DNA of 64,000 bases from Halobacillus massiliensis. GTDB lineage: Bacteria; Bacillota; Bacilli; Bacillales; Halobacillaceae. The translations under genes were made by a program, and so were the position numbers. The stretch spans positions 248,001 to 312,000 of the forward strand of contig NZ_LT800499.1 of the NCBI RefSeq assembly GCF_900166625.1, read 5' to 3'. Below are positions 23,935 through 32,925 of the stretch, in pieces. The first letter of the stretch is position 1. The number at the start of each line of letters is the position of its first letter. Below the pieces are notes generated by a model that saw nothing but the letters and a program-made list of their open reading frames with translations, searched no databases and was not told the origin of the DNA.

Positions 23935-26698
23935 ATTTTCTTCTTGGCTTTTCACACGGACTGCTGGCTTTTTGATCACATTTTACTACGATTGTCGTCA
24001 GCGGTTCCACTTTAATTTCCTTGGCATTTTTTCTGAAACCAGAAGGGGAGCTTACCCTGTCTGATCCTGCTTCATCTTCATCAACTATAACTTTTCCAGG
24101 CGCTAAGTTATAGTCATTCATCGTAAATGTTCTTTCTTTGCTATCTGCATTAATAAAGACAAAGTAGTCTCCTGTGTTATCTGTAGATTCAGCTTTAAAA
24201 GCAAGGGCCAGATCATTCTCTTTAATTTCAGGTATGTTAAGCCGTTTAATATTTGAATCTACTTCTTCTTTTGTACCTAACCGGAAAGCGTTCGTTGATC
24301 TGCGGAGTTCAACAAGTCCGGCTGTGTACTTTCGAGTAACATTATGAATAGGGTACATTTTTTCGTTCGTGGCTTTTTGCCAGTCTATCTTGTTGATTGC
24401 ATCCGAAGAATCATAAGAATCATGGATAAAGTAAGGGAAGGTGAATGGATTTCCTTGTTCATCTTCCATATACGTTGACTTATAAGGAGCTTCGTTTGTC
24501 ACTTCTCTAAATTGCTTTGTCCTTCCATATTCCTGACCGGCATGAAGAAAAGCAGTTCCTTGAGAAGTTAATACCATTGAATTGCCGAGGCGAATTCGCT
24601 TATGGATTTCTTCAGCGTCCTTATCAGGATCTTTCTTAATGGATTGGGCGATCACGTCATGCAGCGTTAAATTATCGTGGGCTGCGATGTAAGTAACGAC
24701 ATCTCCCGGGTCAGACGTTTTAAAGTTATAAGGCTGGGCTTTCATATTATTGAAAATTTGCTCGATACTGCGCGCGCCTCCTGTAATAAAGCGAGGCTGC
24801 CCTTCAATTCCAAAGCCGGATTTTAGTTCATTTCTAAAATCGTCAGAAAAAACTCCGACACTGTCCGTATCGGTCATCCAGTCTTGATCGGCAGGCTGTA
24901 CATCGCTGCTGATCTCATCACCGGCATATGTTCTCCACCCTTCTCCAATCATCAGGATATTTGGGTTTAGCTTCACTGCTTCATCATAGGCCCTCTGTAT
25001 ACTTTTTGCGTCATGGTCGCCCATCATATCAAATCGGAATCCATCTACTTTGTATTCATCTACCCAGTATTTAATAGAATCTACCAGGATTTTTCGCGAC
25101 ATTTCATGAGTAGTCCCTAAGCGTCCTCCGCCAAAGCTTGTGCGAGGTGTGCCGTCAGCATTCATAAAGTGATAATAATTAGGAACTAAATCTTCAAAGA
25201 TATTTACATCGGCAGTATGGTTATAAACGACATCTAAAATAACTCCCATATCCCGCTTATGGATTTCATTGATTAAACGTTTGAGCTCCTTTATACGAAG
25301 TTCCGGGTCAGCGGGGTTCTCGGAATACATACCGGTTGGAGAAAAATAACTCTGTGGATCATACCCCCAATTATAGTTATTATCTTGCGAATCGTAGTTT
25401 AACATTCTCTCTCCATTTGCAGTTTCATCTGCGAAGAAATAGCTCATAACTGGTAGCAGCTGGATATGTGTCACACCAAGGTCTTCAATATAATCTAACT
25501 TTTCGATAAAAGCTTCAAATGTACCAAACTGTGAAGAGAGTTCCCCCTCTATACTGGGATCTGAAGTGAAGTCACGGACATGAACTTCGTAAATGATGGC
25601 ATCTTCACGTTTTTCATAGGCTGTAATATCAGCATAATTGAGTTCGGGTCCTATAGAAGAAGGGTCAACAATCGCGGCTTTTCCAATGGAGTCCCCTTTG
25701 CTGCTATTCCAGGAAGCCATCGATTTAGCATAAGGATCAAGGCCAATCTTTGTTTCACCATCACGTTCAATCTCGAGATGGTAGTAATAACCGGTTAAAT
25801 CATGGATCCCTGTAGTATTTTCATCTAGAGTCACAGACCATACCCCGCGGTCCCCGGGCTGCATATCTACATTGGCTATTACTTTATCCTGGTCGGCTTT
25901 ATCATAGAGCTTAATAGACGTACGCTCAGCTCCGGGTGACCAGAATTTCATATCTGCACTTCCGTCGCTGTTTAGTTTCATACCGAGGTCTCCATCGTAA
26001 CCGTATGTATCATCGATATAGCGCCAGCTGACATTGGCTGTAACAGATTTTTCCTTAAAGGTAATACGGTAAGGGGAGTTTTTCATATCAAATGGACCTG
26101 TAACTTTTATTGTTCCGTCATTGGATAGTTCAATTTCATTAAAAGAGATTGCCTTATCTTCCTTGTCTCTAATCTTTAACTCTTTACGAATCAAGTCTTT
26201 ATTAAGTCCATCCTCTGAAGAGAAGTGAATTTCTATGGTTTTTTCATTAACCAGCTGGGCTGATTGAAGTACTATTTCTGGAAGGTATTCTGGGTTTGTG
26301 TATACCGTATCATCACCCTCACGAATATAGAGGTTTTTATATTCACTGACGTTAGTAAATACCTTGTCATTTCCGTCTTTGCTTCCATTTTCCGTATTAA
26401 CAACTACCATACCCAGGTCTTTTGCATTCTCCTTTAACTCTACATCTAAGTAAGCTCCCTGTCCGCCTGATTGGTCTTTAGAAAAATTGGAAGCCCCTGT
26501 CGGCCATGGCCCTGACTGTTCGGATGGCACAGCTACATCTTCAAACAACCATAACCCCCAGTCTTTATAGTTAGCATCATCCCTGTCGTAGTGGATACGG
26601 ACCGTATTTTCTCCAGTTTCTGCCTTTGTTGACTCAGGTGAGAAAATACTAAAACCAAGTAATGCAGCCAATAAAAGATAAACATTTCTTTTAACCAA
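23933..26698 (-). CDS. pulA: secreted type I pullulanase
   Basis: A 921-residue extracellular enzyme that splits alpha-1,6 branches of pullulan, amylopectin and glycogen. A signal peptide covers about residues 1-26 (ending TKAETG). Then follow a pullulanase-associated carbohydrate-binding domain (about 30-115), linker domains, a CBM48-like module (about 240-340), and the GH13_14 catalytic barrel. YNWGYDPQSYF is the pullulanase marker. Catalytic candidates are Asp of DGFRFDMM, Glu of MIGEGW and Asp of AHDNLTLHD. The start is TTG 26698 behind AAAGGAGAGG. The upstream region has a promoter overlapped by a LacI-family type operator. It feeds maltodextrins to the GH13/glg enzymes elsewhere in the window. 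Confidence 0.93.
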   Translation of the reverse strand: MVKRNVYLLLAALLGFSIFSPESTKAETGENTVRIHYDRDDANYKDWGLWLFEDVAVPSEQSGPWPTGASNFSKDQSGGQGAYLDVELKENAKDLGMVVVNTENGSKDGNDKVFTNVSEYKNLYIREGDDTVYTNPEYLPEIVLQSAQLVNEKTIEIHFSSEDGLNKDLIRKELKIRDKEDKAISFNEIELSNDGTIKVTGPFDMKNSPYRITFKEKSVTANVSWRYIDDTYGYDGDLGMKLNSDGSADMKFWSPGAERTSIKLYDKADQDKVIANVDMQPGDRGVWSVTLDENTTGIHDLTGYYYHLEIERDGETKIGLDPYAKSMASWNSSKGDSIGKAAIVDPSSIGPELNYADITAYEKREDAIIYEVHVRDFTSDPSIEGELSSQFGTFEAFIEKLDYIEDLGVTHIQLLPVMSYFFADETANGERMLNYDSQDNNYNWGYDPQSYFSPTGMYSENPADPELRIKELKRLINEIHKRDMGVILDVVYNHTADVNIFEDLVPNYYHFMNADGTPRTSFGGGRLGTTHEMSRKILVDSIKYWVDEYKVDGFRFDMMGDHDAKSIQRAYDEAVKLNPNILMIGEGWRTYAGDEISSDVQPADQDWMTDTDSVGVFSDDFRNELKSGFGIEGQPRFITGGARSIEQIFNNMKAQPYNFKTSDPGDVVTYIAAHDNLTLHDVIAQSIKKDPDKDAEEIHKRIRLGNSMVLTSQGTAFLHAGQEYGRTKQFREVTNEAPYKSTYMEDEQGNPFTFPYFIHDSYDSSDAINKIDWQKATNEKMYPIHNVTRKYTAGLVELRRSTNAFRLGTKEEVDSNIKRLNIPEIKENDLALAFKAESTDNTGDYFVFINADSKERTFTMNDYNLAPGKVIVDEDEAGSDRVSSPSGFRKNAKEIKVEPLTTIVVKCDQKASSPCEKPRRK

Positions 26699-26723
26699 TA
26701 AAACCTCTCCTTTATGAATTTTA

Positions 26724-26770
26724 TGAAACCGCTTGCATTAATTATAATGTGAATTGTAATTAAATAACAA
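26724..26770 (-). promoter_or_regulatory. pulA promoter with cre-like operator
   Basis: On the minus strand TTGTTA (26765-26770), 18 bases and TATAAT (26741-26746) form a SigA promoter. Immediately after it lies a sequence matching the cre consensus TGWAANCGNTNWCA at 13 of 14 positions (26724-26737 on plus: TGAAACCGCTTGCA). Its placement at the start point implies repression by CcpA or a MalR-like LacI-family protein. Confidence 0.65.
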
Positions 26771-26815
26771 TAGGTTTTGGTAAGATAGAACTTAAGTTGT
26801 GCGTGTAATTCGGAC

Positions 26816-26826
26816 AACCGTTTGCA
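26816..26826. promoter_or_regulatory. second LacI-type half operator upstream of pulA
   Basis: AACCGTTTGCA repeats the core AACCGCTTGCA found in the promoter-overlapping site 89 bp away. The other half of the palindrome is poor, so it may be an auxiliary site or chance. Confidence 0.35.
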
Positions 26827-26939
26827 CAAATTTCCGCGGAACTTCTTTACATAAGGAGAAAATTAAAAAAATACTCTACCAGCACTCGATTTGATAGCAA
26901 GGGGCAAAGAGTTAAATTGCCGTTTACAGATGTATAAAA

Positions 26940-26982
26940 AAAGATGGTCTTCCACAAAAGGGTGGAAGGCCATCTTTTTTGA
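26940..26982. terminator. bidirectional terminator
   Basis: AAGATGG-N-CTTCCAC and GTGGAAG-N-CCATCTT form a long stem with T-runs on both strands. It ends the DUF4395 gene on minus. Confidence 0.88.
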
Positions 26983-26991
26983 ATGAAGACT

Positions 26992-27399
26992 TTAAGCATG
27001 TTTACGTTTATATTTCCACATCATATACCGGTAGCGAATCGTACAGCCGATGCAATATCCGAGCAGAGCGGTACCTGCAGCAGCAATGACCATTATACCG
27101 AAGATGGTCCCGATAACGGACCAGCCTGTAAAAATAAACAACATGGAAAGTCCAATGCAGATTGTAGCGATCCACTGATTAAAGAGCTGTTGGTCTTTGT
27201 CTTCTGCCTGATATTGATTTAGCGGCTTATTTAGAAAGTTTTTCCCGAGCATAATAACAGGATTTTTCCTTGAAATCAGAGTATAAACTCCATTGATAAA
27301 AGGAAGCAGCAGCAGGGCCGGATAAAAAAGCAGTCCTGCGCCGACAGTTAAGATAATAAACGATTGATTCAGCTGTACGAGCGGTTTTGGAATACTCAT
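26992..27399 (-). CDS. DUF4395 membrane protein
   Basis: A 135-residue membrane protein with four hydrophobic segments. The family is recognised from the opening IPKPLVQLNQ, the block LFNQWIATICIGLSML, and the C-terminal GYCIGCTIRYRYM, where two cysteines are conserved as CxxxC-like GYCIGC. Family members are sometimes next to thioredoxin-like or DoxX genes; none is here. The function is unknown. Monocistronic. Confidence 0.85.
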   Translation of the reverse strand: MSIPKPLVQLNQSFIILTVGAGLLFYPALLLLPFINGVYTLISRKNPVIMLGKNFLNKPLNQYQAEDKDQQLFNQWIATICIGLSMLFIFTGWSVIGTIFGIMVIAAAGTALLGYCIGCTIRYRYMMWKYKRKHA

Positions 27400-27551
27400 A
27401 GGGGCACTCCTTTTTTAATGTTTATTATATAGGGTGATTTACTCGGAATAAAGATTTCAGCTCATTTATTTTTTAAAAAAAAGAGGAAAAGGTTACAAAT
27501 GGAGGAAATTCGGGGATAGAAAAGTACAACTGTAGAGGAGGCTTCTGATTC

Positions 27552-28385
27552 ATGAAGAAGATTATTAATTATGTGAAAGGTATAGTGTCAGAGTTTCAAA
27601 AAGATAATGTACCATTACTCGGTGCAGCCCAGGCTTATTATTATTTATTGGCTATCTTTCCACTGGCAATTTTATTGTTATCCATTTTGCCCTATTTAAA
27701 TATCAGTCCTCAAGAAGCGATGAAGTTTATGAACAGTACCCTGCCTTCAGAGACAGCAAGTCTGATAGAGGATAATATTCTTGAACTGATTCAGACGCCG
27801 AATGGAGGACTTCTAACCGTAGGTATACTCGGTACTCTCTGGTCCGCTTCAAACGGTGTTAATGCTTTTATCCAATCTTCCAATATCGCTTATGATGTGG
27901 AAGAAACCCGTTCATTTATTAAGGTTCGTTTACTGTCAATGCTTCTGACAATAGGAATGATTGTCACTATTGCTGTAGCGCTTGCACTGCCAATTTTTGG
28001 GGAAGTCATTATATCGACAATCAGCAGCTTTTTAAATCTTCCGGAGCAGACTGTTGTTCTATTCCAGGTGCTTCGCTGGGTTATTAGTATTGTAGTCATG
28101 ACTCTTAGTTTAATGGCTCTTTATCATTTTGCTCCTAATAAGACGTTTCCTTTTAAAGAGATTATTCCTGGAGCCATAATTACAGCCGTTCTTTGGCAGG
28201 TCGCTTCTCTTGGGTTTTCCTTTTATATAGGTAATTTCTCCAACTATTCCGCAACATACGGAAGTCTTGGAGGAGTGATTATCCTTATGCTGTGGTTCTT
28301 TATCACAGGCATTATTTTAATGGTCGGAGCCGAAATAAACGTCATCCGCCACCGCAGGAAGCAGAGAAGGGCACGTGCAGCATAG
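27552..28385 (+). CDS. YihY/BrkB-family membrane protein
   Basis: A 277-residue integral membrane protein with about six segments. The opening FQKDNVPLLGAAQAYYYLLAIFPLAILLLS, the block LWSASNGVNAFIQSSNIAYDVEETRSFIKVR and the C-terminal GSLGGVIILMLWFFITGIILMVGAEINV are YihY family signatures. The older name ribonuclease BN is wrong for this family; the role is not settled. The RBS is GGAGG at moderate spacing. The gene is alone; a repeat remnant and a terminator follow. Confidence 0.9.
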   Translation: MKKIINYVKGIVSEFQKDNVPLLGAAQAYYYLLAIFPLAILLLSILPYLNISPQEAMKFMNSTLPSETASLIEDNILELIQTPNGGLLTVGILGTLWSASNGVNAFIQSSNIAYDVEETRSFIKVRLLSMLLTIGMIVTIAVALALPIFGEVIISTISSFLNLPEQTVVLFQVLRWVISIVVMTLSLMALYHFAPNKTFPFKEIIPGAIITAVLWQVASLGFSFYIGNFSNYSATYGSLGGVIILMLWFFITGIILMVGAEINVIRHRRKQRRARAA

Positions 28386-28395
28386 ATGGGATCAT

Positions 28396-28460
28396 GACGG
28401 GAATGAGTTTCCCGGCTTGAAGAAGCTCACCGTTACCCCGTGAAAAGCGAGTGCGGCTAT
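28396..28460 (+). repeat. decayed remnant of the intergenic repeat (3' half)
   Basis: GAAGCTCACCGTT, CCCCGTG and AAAAGCGAGT match, in order, the right arm of the A/B repeats. The left arm is nearly lost. Confidence 0.55.
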
Positions 28461-28480
28461 CTTAATTCATTCAGCCGCAT

Positions 28481-28510
28481 AAAAGAGAGGTACCATACCT
28501 CTCTTTTTTT
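28481..28510 (+). terminator. rho-independent terminator after the yihY-like gene
   Basis: AAAAGAGAGG / CCTCTCTTTT with a 7-base loop and a T-run. Confidence 0.88.
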
Positions 28511-28606
28511 ATGTTCCCAGATCAAAATTTATAAAAAGTGGTATAAATAAGTAGAGAACTCGTACAAGTAATAGTAAGCGGTAAAAAGGGTTTAGGGGGA
28601 AGGCGA

Positions 28607-29866
28607 ATGAAAAAGCGGTTAATGATCGGTTTGTTTATCTTATTTCCTATATATATTCTAGTTGTTTATTTATATTTGTTTCAATGGACAACACCTGGAG
28701 TACCGGAAGCCTATCAGGGTTCGGCGGCTGATCCAGCGACCTTTATGACAGCACAGGAAATGTCTCTGAGTGAAGAATATTCACGATACAGAAACCTTTT
28801 GTTCTTCATAGGTCTTCCTCTCGAGTTGCTTATATATATAGCCATTCTCGTTTTCGGCTGGTCGCCTGTTTTTAAACAGTTTGGTGAAAAGGTCTCTCGC
28901 TTTTCTATTGTTAACATTCCGATTTTTGTTCTGCTGCTCTCTACCGTCGTTTACATGATCAGCTTTCCGCTTGATTTTGTGGGATACCGGCTGTCATCTG
29001 CTTATGGAATTTCTACTCAAACCTTTTCAAGCTGGATGAAAGATGAGCTGATCAGCTTCTGGATAGGTTTTGTTATGATGGCACTTTTAGTAACCGTGTT
29101 ATATATGCTGATTCGAAAAGCACCAAAGCGCTGGTGGCTGTATGGGTGGGGGCTGTTAATACCTTTTTTGGCTTTCATGATGTACATCCAGCCTGTAGTT
29201 ATCGATCCGCTTTATAACGAATTTTCCGAGCTGAAGGATGCCGAGCTGGAAACTAAAATTTTATCACTGGCAGAAGAAGCCAATGTGCCGGCTGATCATG
29301 TGTATGAAGTAGATATGTCAGAAAAGACTAACAGCATGAACGCGTATGTCAACGGTATCGGTGATAATCTGCGGATTGTACTATGGGATACGACACTGAA
29401 CCGTTTAGATGATACAGAAACACTTTTTATCATGGCTCATGAAATCGGCCACTATGTGATGAATCATCTGTATATGAACTTAGCAGGGGTTATTTTCGCA
29501 AGCTTCATCGGTCTCTATTTAACGTATAAACTGCTCATAAAGGTTATCACAAAGTGGGGAAGGGACTTTGGAGTTAAAAGTATTTCTGATATATCATCAC
29601 TGCCTGTTCTTCTAGTACTGCTGACGGCGCTTTCGATTGCGTCCACTCCAATTGAGCTGCTGGTTTCCCGGCAGGCAGAAAAGGCAGCAGATGAATATGC
29701 TATTGAAATGACGCAGGACAAGGAAGCTGCCATCGGATCATTTCAGGAGTTGACCGTTAACGGCCTCAGTGAGGTAAACCCTCCGCTGCTCGTCAAGTGG
29801 TTCCGTTACAGCCACCCTACAATGATGGAGCGTATTCATATGCTTGAAGATTATGAAGAGGAATAA
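28607..29866 (+). CDS. M48 (Ste24-like) membrane metallopeptidase
   Basis: A 419-residue membrane protease. About five hydrophobic segments precede the Zn site HEIGH (278-282); the third ligand is expected in EKAADEYA. TNSMNAYVNGIGDNLRIVLWDTTL is the typical block before the Zn site. This is the Ste24/CAAX-protease branch, similar to B. subtilis YhfN. Bacteria lack prenylated a-factor, so the role is more likely membrane protein quality control. Monocistronic and ended by a strong terminator. Confidence 0.9.
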   Translation: MKKRLMIGLFILFPIYILVVYLYLFQWTTPGVPEAYQGSAADPATFMTAQEMSLSEEYSRYRNLLFFIGLPLELLIYIAILVFGWSPVFKQFGEKVSRFSIVNIPIFVLLLSTVVYMISFPLDFVGYRLSSAYGISTQTFSSWMKDELISFWIGFVMMALLVTVLYMLIRKAPKRWWLYGWGLLIPFLAFMMYIQPVVIDPLYNEFSELKDAELETKILSLAEEANVPADHVYEVDMSEKTNSMNAYVNGIGDNLRIVLWDTTLNRLDDTETLFIMAHEIGHYVMNHLYMNLAGVIFASFIGLYLTYKLLIKVITKWGRDFGVKSISDISSLPVLLVLLTALSIASTPIELLVSRQAEKAADEYAIEMTQDKEAAIGSFQELTVNGLSEVNPPLLVKWFRYSHPTMMERIHMLEDYEEE

Positions 29867-29867
29867 G

Positions 29868-29910
29868 AAAAGGCAAAGAGCACACAGGCTCTTTGCCTTC
29901 TTTTTTATTT
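29868..29910. terminator. terminator between convergent M48 and desR genes
   Basis: AAGGCAAAGAGC (29870-29881) and GCTCTTTGCCTT (29888-29899) with a 6-base loop and CTTTTTTATTT. It overlaps the desR stop codon. Confidence 0.9.
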
Positions 29911-30504
29911 AAACCAGCCTTTGTCCCGGAAGCGGGAAATCGCTTCAATTCGATTGGAAACTTCGAGCTTGTCTAAAATGACTGAAATATAGTTTCTTAC
30001 CGTCCCTGTTGTAATGTATAACTGTTTGGATATTTCTTTCGTCGTTTTTCCATCGGCCATCAGCTGGATCACCTGTTTTTCACGTTCGGTTAACGGATTT
30101 TCTTCAGCAAAGGCGACATCGATCAGTTCAGGAGCAAATACTTTCTGTCCCTCCATAATCTTACGAATTGAATGGGCAAGCTCCTCACTCGGACTGTCTT
30201 TGAGCAGATAGCCAGTGACACCCGCCTTCTGGGCGCGTTCAAAATATCCGGCCCTCGCGAAAGTAGTCAATATGATCACCTTGCATTTATGATCTTTCAG
30301 TTCTTCTGCTGCATCAAGACCATTTTTGATAGGCATTTCAATATCCATAATGCAGACATCAGGGTTTAGATCATTGACTAAATCGCAGGCTTCTTTCCCG
30401 TTTTTTGCTGTTCCGATAACTTCCATGTCCTCTTCCAGATCAAGCAGAGAACCGAGCGCCCCCAGCAGCATTCGCTGATCTTCGGCAATAATAATACGAA
30501 TCAT
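29905..30504 (-). CDS. desR: DesR-like NarL/LuxR-family response regulator
   Basis: A 199-residue response regulator. The receiver domain has the phosphoacceptor Asp54 in CIMDIEMP and conserved Lys in YLLKDSP; the C-terminal LuxR-type helix-turn-helix is NPLTEREKQVIQLMADGKTTKEISKQLYI. Length, Asp54 and pairing with a DesK-like kinase and a desaturase identify it as DesR, the activator of des when membranes become too rigid. Its ATG overlaps the kinase stop (ATGA), so they are co-translated. Confidence 0.9.
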   Translation of the reverse strand: MIRIIIAEDQRMLLGALGSLLDLEEDMEVIGTAKNGKEACDLVNDLNPDVCIMDIEMPIKNGLDAAEELKDHKCKVIILTTFARAGYFERAQKAGVTGYLLKDSPSEELAHSIRKIMEGQKVFAPELIDVAFAEENPLTEREKQVIQLMADGKTTKEISKQLYITTGTVRNYISVILDKLEVSNRIEAISRFRDKGWFK

Positions 30505-31634
30505 AGCATTTCCTCCTGTTTCGGACTTTGATTGAGGTAAGGAACACTAATGGTAATTCTTGTCCCGTTATGAGAAGCAATTTCCAGACTGCCATTTACG
30601 AATTCCAGACGTTCTTTCATTCCTTGAATCCCGTGGCCGTCGAGTGAAACCTGAAGTTTACTAAAGCCAATACCATTATCCTGTACACGCATTTCAAAAT
30701 CTTCTGGTGTTAATTGAAAACTCAGCCAGCACTCCGTCGCGTCACTATGCTTTACGACATTATTGACCGATTCCCGCAGGCACATACTCAGTACATTCTC
30801 CACGAGAGGAGGCAGGGGAGAATAGTGAAGCTGTTCAACGGAAAATTTGATTCCGGCTGCTTCCAGCACCTGCCGGACTCGCAGTATTTCTTCTTCCAGT
30901 TTTACACGTCTCATACTTGAGACCATTTCTCGGACTTCATTTAAGGCTGTCCGTGCTGTCTGGTTAATATCATGGATTTCTTTTTGGGCCGCTTCTGGTT
31001 TCTTTTCCACAAGCTTGCCGGCAAGATCGCTTTTTAACCCAATCAATGACAGCTTTTGTCCAAGGGTATCGTGAAGATCCCTGGCGATTCGTTCTCTTTC
31101 CTCAACCACCATCAGCTGGGCAATTTTTTTATTCGCATCCTCAAGCTGCCCTTCCAGCTTCTCCCGCTTAATCCGGTAATACACGGTGAATGGAAGCAGG
31201 ATCACTCCGATCACACAAATAATAATGAAAGGAAGCTGTGGAAACAGGGCTTCATTTTGAGTAAGAAAAACAGTGGTGATTGCGGCAAGCGTTGTGACAA
31301 GGTTAACAATGTATAGTGTCAGAAATCCTGACAGCCGCGGGATATTTCCGATGAAAAAGGCAAGAAAAAGGGCAAAGTAAATGTAACCATAAAGCAGGGT
31401 CATCGTAACGCTGATCACCATTTTGAGGCTGACCCATACATAGACACTTTTGCTATGGGATATAAAGGACAGTCGATAAGCCAGGAAAAACACCAGGATC
31501 ATCGAAACTCCAAAGAAAATTTCAAGGAGTGATGATGAACGGACTATGAAAAAGAAAGGAAGTAAACAAAAGATAATCCATATATATGTGCTGAGTCCCG
31601 TATTCTTAGGGATAATTTGAAACCAGTTTTGCAT
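30501..31634 (-). CDS. desK: DesK-like sensor histidine kinase
   Basis: A 377-residue membrane thermosensor kinase. The N-terminal ~150 residues form 4-5 membrane segments, then a coiled linker, the HisKA_3 motif ERERIARDLHDTLGQKLSLIG with His188 (the same number as the phosphorylated His of B. subtilis DesK), and an HATPase domain (RESVNNVVKHSDA, DNGIGF, GHGIQGMKERL). It senses membrane thickness/fluidity in the known family and works with DesR. The desaturase gene lies upstream on the same strand beyond a hairpin. Confidence 0.92.
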   Translation of the reverse strand: MQNWFQIIPKNTGLSTYIWIIFCLLPFFFIVRSSSLLEIFFGVSMILVFFLAYRLSFISHSKSVYVWVSLKMVISVTMTLLYGYIYFALFLAFFIGNIPRLSGFLTLYIVNLVTTLAAITTVFLTQNEALFPQLPFIIICVIGVILLPFTVYYRIKREKLEGQLEDANKKIAQLMVVEERERIARDLHDTLGQKLSLIGLKSDLAGKLVEKKPEAAQKEIHDINQTARTALNEVREMVSSMRRVKLEEEILRVRQVLEAAGIKFSVEQLHYSPLPPLVENVLSMCLRESVNNVVKHSDATECWLSFQLTPEDFEMRVQDNGIGFSKLQVSLDGHGIQGMKERLEFVNGSLEIASHNGTRITISVPYLNQSPKQEEML

Positions 31635-31671
31635 AATGTTCTCCTTTGCTTGTAGGTCTCTTTATTTTAAC

Positions 31672-31712
31672 AAAAGAAGCCCTATTCCTGGAATAGGAAT
31701 AGGGCTTTCTCT
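31672..31712 (-). terminator. terminator between des and desK
   Basis: GAAGCCCTATTCC and GGAATAGGGCTTTC form a long stem; on minus the tail is TTCTTTTG. The weak tail may allow some read-through into desKR. Confidence 0.75.
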
Positions 31713-31714
31713 AT

Positions 31715-32746
31715 TTATTTCTCAAAACTCGGATTCTTAATCGATACTTTCTGATTACGTTTTTTTACCTCTCTAAAGCTGACAAATGATTTGTTTTTCG
31801 TATCATACAGCCTGAAACGAAGTGACTTCAGGCTTGAGGCGAGCGTAATCGTCGTTGCTTTCTGCAGAGGAGGTGTCGATTCGTGAGCTTCTTCAAGCTT
31901 ATAGTTTGGAACTCTTGGGCTTAAGTGATGAACATGGTGATAGCCGATACTTCCGGAGATCCACTGCAGGATTTTCGGAAGCTTATAATAGGAGCTTCCA
32001 TCAACAGCTGCTTTAACAAAATCCCACTCTTTTTCATCTTCAAAGTAAGAATCCTCAAATTGGTGCTGTACATAAAAAAGCCAGATGCCAAGAAAGCCGG
32101 ATATATACAAAATCGGAACATTAATCAGTAAGAATGCCTTCCAGCCGACAATGAAAATAAGAAGGCTGTAAAGTATGGCGACCGCTGCGTTTGTAAAATA
32201 AGTGTTCAGGCGCTCTTTCCTCTTTGGTCCTTTACGATTAAAGCGGTTGGTAAGACAGAACAGATAAAGAGGTCCTAAACCAAACATAACGAGCGGATTG
32301 CGGTAGAAACGGTAAGTGAGACGTTCTTTAAGAGAAGCTTTTTTATACTCCTCTACCGTCATAATCCAAATGTCCCCGGTTCCGCGTTTATCTAAATTAC
32401 TGCTTGTTGCGTGGTGAATCGAATGTTCTCTTTTCCATTTTTCAAAAGGAAAGAGGGTAATGATGCCGGTAATATTTCCGATGATTCGGTTCGCTTTTTG
32501 ATTTTTAAAAAAGGACATATGTGTACAATCGTGAAAGATGATAAAGATTCTGACGACAAAGGCTCCGGCTGCAAGTGAAAATGGCAGGGACAGCCACACA
32601 GAAACCGATAAGCTCTGATAAGCAAGAATCCAAAGAATCACAAAAGGCACGATTGTATTAATTAGTTGAAGAATGCCGGCTTTATTATCTGCCTTGGCAA
32701 AGGATGAGACGTCTTTTTTTAATTGTGCCTGTTTACGTTGGCTCAT
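31715..32746 (-). CDS. des: membrane acyl-lipid desaturase
   Basis: A 343-residue membrane di-iron desaturase. The three histidine boxes are HDCTH, HSIHH and HHVHH, spaced as in acyl-lipid delta-5 desaturase Des of B. subtilis. Four or more hydrophobic segments flank them. It makes unsaturated phospholipid acyl chains to restore fluidity on cooling or salt stress. ATG 32746 is chosen: AAAAGGGG lies 8 bases before it, and the 23-codon upstream extension is not conserved-looking and has no RBS. Confidence 0.9.
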   Translation of the reverse strand: MSQRKQAQLKKDVSSFAKADNKAGILQLINTIVPFVILWILAYQSLSVSVWLSLPFSLAAGAFVVRIFIIFHDCTHMSFFKNQKANRIIGNITGIITLFPFEKWKREHSIHHATSSNLDKRGTGDIWIMTVEEYKKASLKERLTYRFYRNPLVMFGLGPLYLFCLTNRFNRKGPKRKERLNTYFTNAAVAILYSLLIFIVGWKAFLLINVPILYISGFLGIWLFYVQHQFEDSYFEDEKEWDFVKAAVDGSSYYKLPKILQWISGSIGYHHVHHLSPRVPNYKLEEAHESTPPLQKATTITLASSLKSLRFRLYDTKNKSFVSFREVKKRNQKVSIKNPSFEK

Positions 32747-32819
32747 TTGATAACCCCTTTTTTGCTCTTTATTGTCTTCTAAGCATATTAAAAATATGTA
32801 AGTAATGTAAGACATAAAC

Positions 32820-32849
32820 GTCAGGTGACAGGTATGACATTTATCATGG
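32820..32849 (-). promoter_or_regulatory. candidate DesR operator upstream of des
   Basis: The dyad ATGACA-TT-TATCAT (32834-32847), with a preceding GGTGACAGG resembling another half site, lies about 90 bases before the des start. The position fits an activator site. The assignment to DesR is inferred from the neighbouring genes. Confidence 0.45.
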
Positions 32850-32861
32850 GTGTGAAGAGTT

Positions 32862-32890
32862 TTGACTTAATTTTTAAAATATTCCATAAT
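32862..32890 (+). promoter_or_regulatory. SigA promoter of the YfcC gene
   Basis: TTGACT (32862-32867), 17 bases, CATAAT (32885-32890). It is 36 bases before the start codon and divergent from des. Confidence 0.55.
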
Positions 32891-32925
32891 TGACACTATC
32901 TTTTTTAGAAGGGAATGGATAGAGA

